Of a stretch of 64,000 bases of DNA, positions 45,800 to 54,991 are shown in pieces; position 1 is the stretch's first letter; every line of letters begins with the position of its first letter. The stretch spans positions 62,001 through 126,000 of the forward strand of contig NZ_CABVQC010000003.1 in the NCBI RefSeq assembly GCF_902499175.1, in the 5' to 3' direction. Source of the stretch: Burkholderia aenigmatica. Lineage in GTDB: Bacteria > Pseudomonadota > Gammaproteobacteria > Burkholderiales > Burkholderiaceae. The notes beneath the pieces were generated by a model that did no database searches, was not told the DNA's origin, and saw only the letters and a list, made by a program, of their open reading frames with translations. The translations under genes and the position numbers were made by a program.

Positions 45800-47242
45800 A
45801 TGCCGCTTGCGCTGTATGACACCTGGTCGCGTACCGTGCGCCCGTTTACGCCGATCCATCCCGGGCAGGTCGGCATGTATTGCTGCGGCCCCACGGTCTA
45901 CGACGACGCCCATATCGGCAACCTGAGAACCTACGTGTTCGAGGATCTCCTGCGTCGCGTGCTGGCGCGCAACGGATACGCGGTCCGGCACGTCGTCAAT
46001 ATCACCGACGTCGGCCACCTGACTTCGGATGCGGACGAAGGCGAAGACAAGATGGAGAAGGGGAGCCGTCGAACCGGTGAATCGGCGTGGGAGATCGCCC
46101 GGCGCTACACCGAGGCTTTCGTCCGGGACTGGCGCGCGCTCCACCTGCTCGAGCCGACGGTCTGGTGCCGTGCCACCGACCACATCGCCGAACAGATCGC
46201 GTTCATCGAGACGCTCGACCGGGCCGGCTACGTCTATCGGACGGACGATGGCCTCTACTTCGACACCAGTCGGCAGGATGACTACGGTTATCTCGCGCGG
46301 CTGGACCGCACCGGGCTGCAGGCGGGCAAGCGGGTAGCGTTGGGCGAGAAGCGGAGCATCACGGATTTTGCGTTGTGGAAGTTCAGCCCGACCGACCTCA
46401 AGCGGCAAATGGAATGGGACAGCCCGTGGGGGCGCGGCTTCCCGGGCTGGCATATCGAATGCTCGGCGATGTCGGCGAAGTATCTTGGGACCTTGTTCGA
46501 TATCCATTGCGGCGGCGAGGATCACATCGCCGTGCATCACAGCAACGAGATCGCGCAGACGCGGGCGGCCCACGGCACGCAGCTCGCGAACTACTGGATG
46601 CACGGGCACTTTCTGACACGCGATGCCGATGCCGATGCCGATGCCGATGCCGATGCCGATGCGAAGATGTCGAAGTCGAGTGGCGATTTCGTCCGTCTGC
46701 AGACCTTGCAGAGCCGGAATGTCGATCCGCTCGCGTACCGTTACCTGTGCCTGACGGCCCACTATCGAAGCAAGCTGCGTTTCTCGTGGGCGTCGCTCGA
46801 GGCGGCACAAACCGCGCTGAATCGGCTGCGGCATGTCTATGCGGGCTGGCCGGACGGCGGGCGTGTCGATGCGGATTTTGCTGCGCGATTCGACGCCGAA
46901 GTGAACGAGGACCTGAATCTGCCCAGGGCGCTCGCGGTGCTGTGGGATCTGGTCAGGAGCAATCTGCCGCCGGCGACCCTGAAAGCGACCGTGGACAGCT
47001 TCGACGCCGTGCTTGGCCTCGGTTTGCGTGAATGGCGGCCGGTTGCGTTCGACGTTCCGGAACGCGTCCGCGTGTTGCTCGATGATCGTGAGCGCGCGAG
47101 GGCGGACAAGGACTGGACGCAAGCCGACCGGATTCGGGGGGCGTTGAGCGCCGAGGGCTGGAGAGTCGAGGACACGCCGGGAGGTCAACGTCTGTTCGGC
47201 ATCACGGTGGGCTCGACCGATACGGGCAGCCCGCCGCGGTGA
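45800..47242 (+). CDS. Cysteinyl-tRNA synthetase with inserted Asp-Ala repeat
   Basis: A 480-residue class I synthetase. Zinc/substrate and ATP motifs are present: MYCCGPTVYDDAHIGNLRTYV (with the HIGN version of HIGH, residues 26-46), WHIECSAM (about 217), the Cys/His zinc site CGGEDHIAVHHSNEIAQ, and KMSKSSGDF (residues 289-297). Directly before KMSKS is a seven-fold Asp-Ala repeat (275-288) encoded by a hexanucleotide repeat. The sequence features YRYLCLTAHYRSKLRF are typical of a divergent, non-housekeeping CysRS subgroup, so it is probably a second copy; the primary cysS would be elsewhere. It may serve as a resistant or stress isoform (inference). The product could charge tRNA-Cys unless the repeat disturbs loop closure. 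Confidence 0.88.
   Translation: MPLALYDTWSRTVRPFTPIHPGQVGMYCCGPTVYDDAHIGNLRTYVFEDLLRRVLARNGYAVRHVVNITDVGHLTSDADEGEDKMEKGSRRTGESAWEIARRYTEAFVRDWRALHLLEPTVWCRATDHIAEQIAFIETLDRAGYVYRTDDGLYFDTSRQDDYGYLARLDRTGLQAGKRVALGEKRSITDFALWKFSPTDLKRQMEWDSPWGRGFPGWHIECSAMSAKYLGTLFDIHCGGEDHIAVHHSNEIAQTRAAHGTQLANYWMHGHFLTRDADADADADADADAKMSKSSGDFVRLQTLQSRNVDPLAYRYLCLTAHYRSKLRFSWASLEAAQTALNRLRHVYAGWPDGGRVDADFAARFDAEVNEDLNLPRALAVLWDLVRSNLPPATLKATVDSFDAVLGLGLREWRPVAFDVPERVRVLLDDRERARADKDWTQADRIRGALSAEGWRVEDTPGGQRLFGITVGSTDTGSPPR
46622..46663 (+). repeat. GATGCC hexanucleotide repeat inside the synthetase gene
   Basis: Six perfect GATGCC units followed by GATGCG, in frame as (Asp-Ala)7 and ending immediately before the KMSKS codons. 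Slippage would change length by two residues per unit without a frameshift. Confidence 0.95.
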
Positions 47243-47261
47243 CGCTCGCGGGCCGCCTGCA

Positions 47262-48272
47262 TCAGAAGATCCGATGCCCAAGCCACCATCCGCCGGCCGC
47301 GAACAACGCAGCCGCGGGCAGCGTCAGCACCCATGCCCACACGATGTTGCCGGCCACGCCCCAGCGCACGGCCGACAACTTCTGCGTCGCGCCGACACCG
47401 ACGATCGCGCCGGTGATCGTGTGCGTGGTCGACACCGGAATGCCGAGGAACGACGCGAGGAACAGCGTCATCGCACCGCCGGTTTCCGCACAGAAACCGC
47501 CGACCGGCTTGAGCTTCGTGATCTTCTGGCCCATCGTGCGCACGATGCGCCAGCCGCCGAACAGCGTGCCGAGGCCCATCGATAGATAGCACGCGCCGAT
47601 CACCCACGCCGGCGGCGCATCGGCGGTTGCCGACGCATAGCCCGTCGCGATCAGCAGCATCCAGATGATGCCGATCGTCTTCTGCGCGTCGTTGCCGCCG
47701 TGGCCGAGGCTGTACAGCCCGGCCGACAGCAGCTGCAGCCGGCGGAAGCGCCGGTCGACCTTGCTGGGCGCGGTACGGAAATACAGCCACGACACGCCGA
47801 GCATGAACAGCGAGCCGAGGATGAAGCCGAGCAGCGGCGAAATGAAGATGAACGCGATGGTCTTCAGCAGCCCGTCGATGTTCAGCGAACTCCAGCCGGA
47901 CTTCGCGAGCGCGGCGCCGACCAGGCCGCCGATCAGCGCATGCGACGAGCTCGACGGAATCCCGTAGTACCACGTGATCACGTTCCAGCCGATCGCACCG
48001 ATCAGCGCACCGAACACGACGTAGTGGTCGACGATCTCGGGATCGATCGTGCCTTTACCGACGGTCTGCGCGACTTTCAGGTGGAAGATGAAATACGCGA
48101 TGACGTTGAACGCCGCCGCGAACACGACGGCCTGCTGGGGTTTCAGCACCCCGGTGGACACGACGGTGGCGATCGAGTTCGCCGCGTCGTGAAAGCCGTT
48201 CATGAAGTCGAATACGAGCGCGACGAGCACCAGCGTCGCGACCATCCAGAGGGCGAGTTGTATCGAATGCAT
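47262..48272 (-). CDS. pitA: Low-affinity inorganic phosphate transporter (PiT family)
   Basis: A 336-residue phosphate/cation symporter. PiT signature sequences are FDFMNGFHDAANSIATVVSTGVL (about residues 19-41) and its C-terminal counterpart around GIPVSTTHTITGAIVGVG (about 290-307), with SLGHGGNDAQKTIGI about 200. The ATG at 48272 is the start of the membrane protein; the frame extends to 48326 into the upstream gene's end. It lies 10 bases after the DUF47 gene in the same operon, the classical arrangement in which the PhoU-like partner modulates PiT. Confidence 0.93.
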   Translation of the reverse strand: MHSIQLALWMVATLVLVALVFDFMNGFHDAANSIATVVSTGVLKPQQAVVFAAAFNVIAYFIFHLKVAQTVGKGTIDPEIVDHYVVFGALIGAIGWNVITWYYGIPSSSSHALIGGLVGAALAKSGWSSLNIDGLLKTIAFIFISPLLGFILGSLFMLGVSWLYFRTAPSKVDRRFRRLQLLSAGLYSLGHGGNDAQKTIGIIWMLLIATGYASATADAPPAWVIGACYLSMGLGTLFGGWRIVRTMGQKITKLKPVGGFCAETGGAMTLFLASFLGIPVSTTHTITGAIVGVGATQKLSAVRWGVAGNIVWAWVLTLPAAALFAAGGWWLGHRIF

Positions 48273-48282
48273 TGTGATCCGC

Positions 48283-48909
48283 TCAGGCGTTTTCCAGCAC
48301 GATGCCTTCGATGATGTTCGCGACATCCTCGAATTTGTCGGTAATGCGTTCGAGCAGGTCGTAGACGCCCTTCAGCTTGATGAGCGTCTTCACGTCGATG
48401 TCGTCGCGAAAGAGTTTCGATATCGCGGATCGCAGCACGCGGTCGGCACGGGTTTCGAGCGCGTCGATCTCTTCGCATGCCTTGAGGATCTCCGCCGACA
48501 GCTTCATGTCGGACAGCCGGTTCACCGCGATTTGCGCCTGCAGCGCCGCTTGCACGACGATGTCCGCGAGTTCGCTGGCTTCCTCGGTGACCGACTTCAG
48601 GTCGTAGACCACGACGGTGGTCGCGACGTCCTCCATCAGGTCGAGGATGTCGTCCATCGTCGTGACCAGCTTGTGGATCTCGTCGCGATCGAGCGGCGTG
48701 ATGAAGGTCTTGTGCAGCAGGTCGATCGCCTCGTGCGCGAGCTTGTCGCCGGTTCGTTCGGTGGTCTGGACGTTGGCCATGGCCAGCTCGGCATCGTCGA
48801 GATTGTCGAGAAGCATCTGAACCTCGCACGCGGCCAGGACGATGTGCTGCGCATGCGTGTCGAAGAGGTCGAAAAACCGGTTTTCGACGGGGAGGAAGCG
48901 TCCAAGCAT
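48283..48909 (-). CDS. DUF47/PhoU-like phosphate transport accessory protein
   Basis: A 208-residue all-helical protein of the TIGR00153/DUF47 family, related to PhoU. Segments RFLPVENRFFDLFDTHAQH (residues 4-22) and FITPLDRDEIHKLVTTMDDILDLMEDVA (about 68-95) carry the E/D-rich metal-binding motifs. It is encoded directly upstream of pitA. Partners of this type regulate PiT activity; here it is the first gene of the pair. Confidence 0.93.
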   Translation of the reverse strand: MLGRFLPVENRFFDLFDTHAQHIVLAACEVQMLLDNLDDAELAMANVQTTERTGDKLAHEAIDLLHKTFITPLDRDEIHKLVTTMDDILDLMEDVATTVVVYDLKSVTEEASELADIVVQAALQAQIAVNRLSDMKLSAEILKACEEIDALETRADRVLRSAISKLFRDDIDVKTLIKLKGVYDLLERITDKFEDVANIIEGIVLENA

Positions 48910-48946
48910 GGATTCTCCGGGGAAAAGGTGGGCGGAATGACGCGGG

Positions 48947-49768
48947 TCAGGCCGCGCACGGGCGGCACGGCATGCTGTTGCCGAACGCGACGTGCCGGCG
49001 CTCCGCGAGCGAGCGCAAGTCCAGCGGACGGTGGTTGACGATCGTGCTGGCGTGCCCGGCCGACAGGTCGGGATTGACGAAGTACATCAGCGACTTGCGC
49101 GGTGTGCGTGTGCGCGGGCGTTCGACGGCATGCTGCATCGCCGGCACTTCGCCGTCGGTGAGCGCTTCGAGCAGCGAGCCGGCCAGCACGATCATTTCGT
49201 CGGACCGCGGCAGCGCGGAAATCGGCGACGCATCCGGCAGCAGGATCAAGCCGGGTGCGGTCGGCCGGATGAACGACAGCAGGTGGCCGTCTTCGTGCGG
49301 ATCCTGCAGATACGCGCGGTCGTGGCTGCCGTGATGCTGCTCGTACGCGCAGAGCTGCAGGTAGGAGCAGTGGCGGACCGGCGGCTGCGTCGCGCCGCCG
49401 AGGTTGTCGCATACCGCGTCGAGCAGATCCTGTGCGATCGCGCTGATGCAGGCTTCGTAGGCGGCCAACTCGCGGTAGAACGTGGACTTCACCAGCGGAA
49501 AGCCGCGATGCGCGTCGCGCCGCGCGACCCAGTAGCAGAATCGGTCGCACAGATCCGGCCGCTCGGGCGTATGCGAGTATTCGAGCCCGAACGGCAGGAA
49601 GCCGTCGGTCTGGTCCGGAAACGAGAACGCGAGCTTTTGCTTGCGATCCAGCTGGTCATAGGCTGCCGCGAGCCGGTCGAAATGCATGAGCAGTGCGTAC
49701 GGCATCTTGAAGTAGACGTAGCTGTCGCGGATCAGCCGGCTGGCGTGGAGTTTCATACGGTTTTGCAT
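48947..49768 (-). CDS. 2-oxoglutarate/Fe(II) oxygenase-family protein
   Basis: A 273-residue member of the isopenicillin N synthase-like dioxygenase superfamily. Iron ligands can be read as HED in DPHEDGHLLSF (about residue 168) and a later His in PAMQHAVERPRTR, with RKSLMYFVNP supplying the Arg/Ser that bind the 2-oxoglutarate carboxylate. The start ATG 49768 follows a GGGAGAA ribosome binding site; the frame continues to 49834. The substrate is unknown. The C-terminus ends CRPCAA. It is separate from the DUF47/pit pair (37-base gap), though in the same orientation. Confidence 0.75.
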   Translation of the reverse strand: MQNRMKLHASRLIRDSYVYFKMPYALLMHFDRLAAAYDQLDRKQKLAFSFPDQTDGFLPFGLEYSHTPERPDLCDRFCYWVARRDAHRGFPLVKSTFYRELAAYEACISAIAQDLLDAVCDNLGGATQPPVRHCSYLQLCAYEQHHGSHDRAYLQDPHEDGHLLSFIRPTAPGLILLPDASPISALPRSDEMIVLAGSLLEALTDGEVPAMQHAVERPRTRTPRKSLMYFVNPDLSAGHASTIVNHRPLDLRSLAERRHVAFGNSMPCRPCAA

Positions 49769-50697
49769 GGTGTTCTCCCGGTACATCGGACATGGCGTGG
49801 TGCCGAACGACGGTCGTTGCCGCGTTGCCGGCACATGAGAAGGCGGGGCGTGGTGTGCGCGATCCGGTCGGCGTCATCGCGGAGCGCGTGACGGAACCGC
49901 GGCGGCTCGACGCACATGACGTATGAGGCGGCGACGCGGATGAGCGTCCTTGCGGCTGTCGTGGCCGAGCCGGTGTTGCCGGTGCGGCTGAGCGGAGATA
50001 TCGAGTCGTGTCATGCGTGCTCCAGGCGCCGGGCGGCACACGGCGGGAGCGTCACGACGTCAACGACGGACGAACGCTTCCCGCCGCGCCGCGTCGGGCG
50101 CGATCGGCTGATAAGAGGCTGGGAGTCGGGTGTTTGCCGGCATGGCGTGCGAACGCGCGCCGGCGCAGCTTAATCGGCTAGGGTCGTCGTCCATTTCGAA
50201 CTCCTGTCTATTTGTGCAACACGTGCGTGAACCTGGGCTGCGCACGCGCGAGCATGCGGCCGGACACGCGCACGCGACGCGGGTCACGTACGGACGCCGC
50301 CCAAGTGTCGAGCGGCGATTGAATTGTCGAGTACGGGAATTTCGGATCGACGGCACGCCGATCCTGAAAGACACCGCATCCTGCTATCCCGGGATGCGGC
50401 AGAAGACAAGGCTCTGCGAAGCTTCCTCAGGCGGCAGTCAGGTTGGTACAGGACCAACTACAACTCGCATCGGTAGGCACAGAAGCCTCCATGAATGAAA
50501 ACGAGTGCGATGTTAAGAGGGAACCGCGCGGCGCGTCAATCGAAAACTTCGCATGCGTTTTACGCGGCTTCGCCGGCAGGTTGCCCAGGTGCGATCGGGG
50601 GCTGCCGGCGATGCGTCGAAACAATTTCGGGACAGCGGGCGGCGCCCGGCCGGCCGGTCCGGCGGAACGGCGTCACGCGGTTCGCCGGCGTCCGGCA
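49769..50697. other. Long interval with only small candidate ORFs
   Basis: About 930 bases without an obvious gene. On the reverse strand, frames of 46 codons (49874-50014, SD GGAG) and 44 codons (50060-50194) have plausible ribosome binding sites. A dyad GTTGGT-ACAGG-ACCAAC lies near 50440-50456. The remaining open frames look like GC-rich noise. Confidence 0.5.
50060..50194 (-). CDS. Small ORF of unknown function
   Basis: A 44-residue frame beginning MDDDPSRLSCAGARSHAM, preceded by AGGAG at an ideal 6-base spacing. No domain is recognisable. It precedes the oxygenase gene in the same orientation by about 300 bases. It is listed because of the strong ribosome binding site only. Confidence 0.3.
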   Translation of the reverse strand: MDDDPSRLSCAGARSHAMPANTRLPASYQPIAPDAARREAFVRR

Positions 50698-51057
50698 TCA
50701 TGTCGGTTCAACGACGACGGCCGTGCCGTAGCAAATGACTTCGGTTACCCCCGACCCGATCTCGGTCGAGTCGTAGCGCATCGCGACGATCGCATTCGCG
50801 CCGAGCTTGCGCGCATCGGCGAGCATCTTGTCGAAGGCGTGCTGGCGGGCCTTCTCGCACAGCGACGTATAGAGCGTGATGTTGCCGCCGAAGATCGTCT
50901 GCAGCGATGCGCCGAACGAGCCGACGATCGAGCGCGAGCGCACGATGATGCCTTGCGCGACGCCGAGCGAGCGGACGGTCGTGTGGCCGGGCAGGTCGAA
51001 AGCCGTCGTGACGCGAGCGGGCGGCAGATCGTCGAAGGAGCGGCTGGTATCGGTCAT
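50698..51057 (-). CDS. YbjQ-family (heavy-metal-binding fold) protein
   Basis: A 119-residue protein of the YbjQ/UPF0145 family, a small pentameric fold of unknown role. Typical sequence: [27 protein letters not shown] and [33 protein letters not shown]. The ATG at 51057 (MTDTSRSF) has GAGG upstream; the frame extends to 51162 without conserved sequence. It is divergent from the GNAT gene. Confidence 0.85.
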   Translation of the reverse strand: MTDTSRSFDDLPPARVTTAFDLPGHTTVRSLGVAQGIIVRSRSIVGSFGASLQTIFGGNITLYTSLCEKARQHAFDKMLADARKLGANAIVAMRYDSTEIGSGVTEVICYGTAVVVEPT

Positions 51058-51176
51058 GGCGGAACCTCGGTAGCGGAGTGGTCGAACGCCGATTCTATCC
51101 GGACGCGCGCACGAAGCTGGCGGTGAGCCTGTCGCGGCATCGCGAGGCAGCCGGTCAAACAATCGAGAGGTGGGCA

Positions 51177-51881
51177 GTGTTTAACGAATGTATCAACGCG
51201 TTCTGGCAGCAGAAGTTTTCGGGAGACCGATGCGTTCATGACGGCAACGATCTGCAGATCGCCGTCAGTTCCGCGCTCGACGACGAGCAGGGCATGATCC
51301 TCGTGCCGACCGACGGGAAAAACCGGATCGTCGTGCAGGAGAAAGTTGCGCACACGCTGGGCCTGGAAGAAACGGATGCGTGGACGATGGCCGCGTTCGT
51401 CGATCGCCTGTCGACCTCGGGCGGCGGATTGTGCGGCGCGGACAATCTTTTCTACTATCCCGCGCAGGCCCTGGCCGATCTGCAGAATCACGCGATTCCC
51501 GCGCCGGTCCGTGCGCTGACGCCGGCGGATCGACCGGCATTCGACGCATTCACCGCCGCGATGCCGGCGGAGGACTTCGATACGGCCAGCGTCGAACTCG
51601 ACCATTGGCGCGTTTTCGGTGCATTCGAGCAGGATCGGCTGGTATGCGCGGGTAGCGTCTATGCGTGGTGGCATTCCTGCCTGGCCGACATGGGCGTGCT
51701 GACGCTGCCCGAATTCAGGGGCAACGGCCACGCGCGCGGCGTCGTGCGCGCGATGAGTGTCGCGGCCTGTCGCGAGGGGCTGGAGCCGCAGTACCGGTGC
51801 CAGCTCGACAATCCGGCTTCCGCGGCAGTTGCGCGGGCGGTGGGCATGCTTCTTTACGGGACGCTGGACGAGATCATCTGA
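51177..51881 (+). CDS. GNAT-family N-acetyltransferase
   Basis: A 234-residue protein, starting at GTG 51177 with an AGAGG site. The C-terminal half is a GNAT acyltransferase fold with [50 protein letters not shown] (acetyl-CoA binding loop R-G-N-G-H-A) and [28 protein letters not shown]. The N-terminal half ([34 protein letters not shown]) precedes the fold and resembles the extra domain of some GNAT proteins of unknown substrate. An upstream GTG at 51078 is possible but has no good ribosome binding site. Confidence 0.78.
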   Translation: MFNECINAFWQQKFSGDRCVHDGNDLQIAVSSALDDEQGMILVPTDGKNRIVVQEKVAHTLGLEETDAWTMAAFVDRLSTSGGGLCGADNLFYYPAQALADLQNHAIPAPVRALTPADRPAFDAFTAAMPAEDFDTASVELDHWRVFGAFEQDRLVCAGSVYAWWHSCLADMGVLTLPEFRGNGHARGVVRAMSVAACREGLEPQYRCQLDNPASAAVARAVGMLLYGTLDEII

Positions 51882-51942
51882 ATCTGACCGGCGCCGCCGG
51901 GAAGGAAGCACATAAAGCCGCCTCCTTCCCGGCTGCACGCCG

Positions 51943-53199
51943 TCAGGGCTTCACAGCGGTGCCGCCATCGCCACCGAGATCGACCGCGTAGGCCAGCGCC
52001 AGCTTGCCGAACTTCAACGCGTGATTTGCCTGCCGATCCGAATTCTCCAGCGTGTCGTTCACGGTATGGATATACGGACTGTCGTTCTGGTCGGCCTCGA
52101 ACGGGAACGACGCCGGATACCCTTGCGCATTCCACGACGCGTGATCCGAGCACGCATACCCGCACTGCGACGTGCCGATCGCGAGTTCCGGCAGGTAGGT
52201 CTTCGCCAGATTCGTCAGGTAGGTGTTCTGCGACGCGTTCGTGTAGTCGGTGATCAGGTAGATATCCTTCGGATCGCCCTTGTAGTTCGTCATGTCGAGC
52301 TGCAGCACGCCGATCACGTTCGCATTCTGCGCACGGAACTGCTTCGCGATCGCTTTCGAGCCGAGCAGGCCGGCTTCCTCGGCCGCGTACCCGACGAACT
52401 TGATCGTCCGCTTCGGCCGGTAGTTGTTCGCCAGCAGCACGCGAAGCGCTTCGGTGAGGCTGGCGATACCCGACGCATCGTCGTCCGCGCCGGGCGAGCG
52501 CGTGTTCTCCGTCGTGCGGCCGACCGTCGAATCGAGGTGGCCGCCCAGCACGATGGTGCCCGCGGCCGGATCGCTGCCACGGATCGTCAGGATCACGGAT
52601 TTCTGCGGAAAGCCCGCGTGTGCAAATTGTTCGACGGCGATGTCGGCGCGTGAACCGGCCAGCTGCTTCCACTGCAACGCGAGCCAGTCCGATGCGGCGA
52701 CGCCGTGCGACGTCGTGTAGTAGCGGTTCGTGAAGCCGGACAGCGACGTGATCGTGCCGACGATGTTGCTGGCCTGCAGTTGCTGGATCCACGTGCCGAT
52801 CTGCGGCGCGTTCGAGACCTTGTACACGGAGGCAGCGGCCTGCTTCGCGAGCGTCGGCGGCAACGGCTGCAGTGCCTGGCGTGCTTCGTCGAACGCGTCG
52901 TGCACGACATAGCCGGGCCCGTGGCCGCGCGTATGGTGGACGGCGTGGGCCAGCTCGCCGAGCCGTGAGTCGTCGATCTCGACGACGTGGACGGTTTCGC
53001 GGCGCGCGGCGCCGTCGGCCGTCTTGCCGGCATCGAGCGTCGTACTGTATTGCGCGGTGGCGCTCGCGTCGATGCGTTGCAACTGGCGGAACGCCGCGTC
53101 GCCGAGCGTGATCCACACCGGCGTCGCGTGCGCGGTGGCGGCGGTCAGCAGCATGCCGCCGAGCGCGGCGCTCAGGCGGGTCAGTTTCAGAGTAGGCAT
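51943..53199 (-). CDS. Secreted M28 aminopeptidase
   Basis: A 418-residue secreted zinc aminopeptidase. The signal peptide covers residues 8-25 (LSAALGGMLLTAATAHA). The M28 metal-binding segments are IVLGGHLDSTVG (about residue 215), ADDDASGIASLTEALRVL (about 236), FVGYAAEEAGLLGSKAIA (catalytic Glu-Glu, about 270) and VLQLDMTNYKG (about 300), with the final His in the DHASW segment (about 355). Vibrio-type leucyl aminopeptidases have this architecture. It is transcribed after the M4 protease gene with an 80-base gap; both are secreted and probably cooperate in extracellular protein digestion. Confidence 0.92.
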   Translation of the reverse strand: MPTLKLTRLSAALGGMLLTAATAHATPVWITLGDAAFRQLQRIDASATAQYSTTLDAGKTADGAARRETVHVVEIDDSRLGELAHAVHHTRGHGPGYVVHDAFDEARQALQPLPPTLAKQAAASVYKVSNAPQIGTWIQQLQASNIVGTITSLSGFTNRYYTTSHGVAASDWLALQWKQLAGSRADIAVEQFAHAGFPQKSVILTIRGSDPAAGTIVLGGHLDSTVGRTTENTRSPGADDDASGIASLTEALRVLLANNYRPKRTIKFVGYAAEEAGLLGSKAIAKQFRAQNANVIGVLQLDMTNYKGDPKDIYLITDYTNASQNTYLTNLAKTYLPELAIGTSQCGYACSDHASWNAQGYPASFPFEADQNDSPYIHTVNDTLENSDRQANHALKFGKLALAYAVDLGGDGGTAVKP

Positions 53200-53278
53200 G
53201 TTCGATCTCGTGAGGATGGCGATGTCGAGGAAGAGGGCGTGCCGCAGGTCGTGCGATGCGCCCCCGCCTGCTGCGGAA

Positions 53279-54991
53279 TTACGACTTCTTCGGCACGGTC
53301 ACGCCGTATGTGCAACTCTGGTTGTACGCATTGCCGATCGCGGTGAGCTGCGCGCTGCTGTAGCCCAGCGCGGACGCAGCCGTCAGCACGGCCTGCGCGG
53401 CAGCCTTCTGGTTGGTCGAGCCGTTGGTCATCGACAACCCCTTCAGGAACGCCTTGTCCATCGCCTGCGCACCGATCGCGTCGCGCGCGACGAGGTTGCA
53501 CGAGGCCCAGTACTGGCCGGCCGTATGGATCTCCGCGCCGCGCGCCTGCGCATAGGTGCGCCCGACGTTCCAGTTGGTCACGCGGCCGCCCCAGAACTCG
53601 TTGTGGCCGTCCCAGTTGTAGACCCAGTGATACTGCGCATCGGACGGGCTCCACTGGTTGAAGTCACGGCTGTACGCGGCGGCGAGATAGTCGCCGGTGC
53701 CTTCCGACAGCCCTTCCTGCTGTGACAGGCCGCCGTTCGTCACCCAGTCGTGGATGCCGTGCCCGAGCTCGTGGATCACGACGTCCGCGTCCTCCGCATC
53801 GTCGACGCCGCCTTGCCCGAAGGTCAGACGGCCGCTGCTCGACGAATACGACGAGTTGTCGTCGCCGGATTCGCCGTGCGGGTCGTACTGCACGCCGCCC
53901 GTGTACTGGTACGGCATCGCCTTGATGCCGAGCGTCTGGTTCACGTAACGCAGGAACGAGTCGATGTGGTAGTACGCGTTCACGGCCTCGAAATACAGGT
54001 TGCCGCGCGTGAATTCGAACGCGGGCGTCGACTGCACGGGGCACGCGTTGTCGAGCGGCGCATCGAAATCGACGCATACCGCGTACGGGCCCGACAGCGA
54101 GTAACGCGTGCCCGACTGCGCGAGATCCTTCAAGGTCACGCGCGCGCGTGCGGCGGTGAGCTGCGACGAGTCGGCGTCGTTGTTGTCCTTGTAGCCCGTG
54201 CTGCCGTAGCTGCTTTTGGTCGGCGACAGCGGGTCGGGCCGGAACACGAAGCCCGTGCCGTCGGTCGCGTAGAACGCCTTGTCCTCGGCGCGCAGCACGT
54301 CGCCGCTGCCCGAGTCGATCAGCAGTTCCCAGTCGCCTTTCGGGCCGTCGTTCGGGCGGCCGCGCACTTTCCACGCGGTATGGGTGCCGGTCTTGTCGAC
54401 GAAGGCGACGAGCTGCGCATCCAGGTTCGTGAAGCCGCTCACGCCGAGATACGCGCGGGCGCGGTCGAGCGCCTGTTGCCGGTCGACGGCCTGTGACTTT
54501 CGCGAGGTCGCGACCACGCCGTTGATCGTGTTGCTCGCGACGTACAGGATGCGGCCGTCCTTCGCGACCGTCACCGCGATATCGCTGCCGTACACGGGCA
54601 ATCCGGCTGCCTGCTGCTGCAGGCGCACGACGGTGAAATCGGCATCGCTGCGCTCCGACGTGACGACGAGGCTCGCGAGCGCGGTCGCGTCGAGCCCGAG
54701 CTGCGTGGCCTGCGATGCGACGAAGTCGCGTGCGGTAGCAGCGGGCGTCGTGGCGGTTTTCTTCGCGCGATACGCGGGGGCGTACAGCGTGACGGCGACG
54801 CCGTCCGCGCGGAACTGCCCGGCGGCCGTATCGGCCTTGGCGGCCGGCGGCGCGACGCCGCGTGTCAGGCTTTCGCGCAGGCTCGTTGCTTGCGGATTCG
54901 ACACTTTCGTATCGGCCGCGGTGCCGCCGACGATGCCGAAACCGAGCGCGAGACCCAGGGCGAGCGGCAGTGCTTTGCGTGATGTCTGCAT
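53279..54991 (-). CDS. zmpB: Secreted M4 zinc metalloprotease (ZmpB type)
   Basis: A 570-residue preproenzyme. A signal peptide (LPLALGLALGFGIVGGTAA, residues 8-26) and an FTP/PepSY propeptide (about 35-200) precede a thermolysin-fold catalytic domain. The zinc site is HELGHGIHDW (His-Glu-x-x-His, about residue 410), with the third ligand Glu in EGLSEGTGDYLA (about 430). The proton-donor His is expected near 505 in AEIHTAGQYW. Cepacia-complex ZmpB is of this type, and its neighbour there is an exported aminopeptidase (recalled), matching the present pair. It would be exported by the type II pathway. In that species quorum sensing controls zmpB; I could not identify a convincing lux-type box here. 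Confidence 0.88.
   Translation of the reverse strand: MQTSRKALPLALGLALGFGIVGGTAADTKVSNPQATSLRESLTRGVAPPAAKADTAAGQFRADGVAVTLYAPAYRAKKTATTPAATARDFVASQATQLGLDATALASLVVTSERSDADFTVVRLQQQAAGLPVYGSDIAVTVAKDGRILYVASNTINGVVATSRKSQAVDRQQALDRARAYLGVSGFTNLDAQLVAFVDKTGTHTAWKVRGRPNDGPKGDWELLIDSGSGDVLRAEDKAFYATDGTGFVFRPDPLSPTKSSYGSTGYKDNNDADSSQLTAARARVTLKDLAQSGTRYSLSGPYAVCVDFDAPLDNACPVQSTPAFEFTRGNLYFEAVNAYYHIDSFLRYVNQTLGIKAMPYQYTGGVQYDPHGESGDDNSSYSSSSGRLTFGQGGVDDAEDADVVIHELGHGIHDWVTNGGLSQQEGLSEGTGDYLAAAYSRDFNQWSPSDAQYHWVYNWDGHNEFWGGRVTNWNVGRTYAQARGAEIHTAGQYWASCNLVARDAIGAQAMDKAFLKGLSMTNGSTNQKAAAQAVLTAASALGYSSAQLTAIGNAYNQSCTYGVTVPKKS

Noticed and set aside
50440..50456. Dyad GTTGGT-ACAGG-ACCAAC as a quorum-sensing box
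   Set aside because: No target gene starts nearby and the spacing does not fit a lux box.
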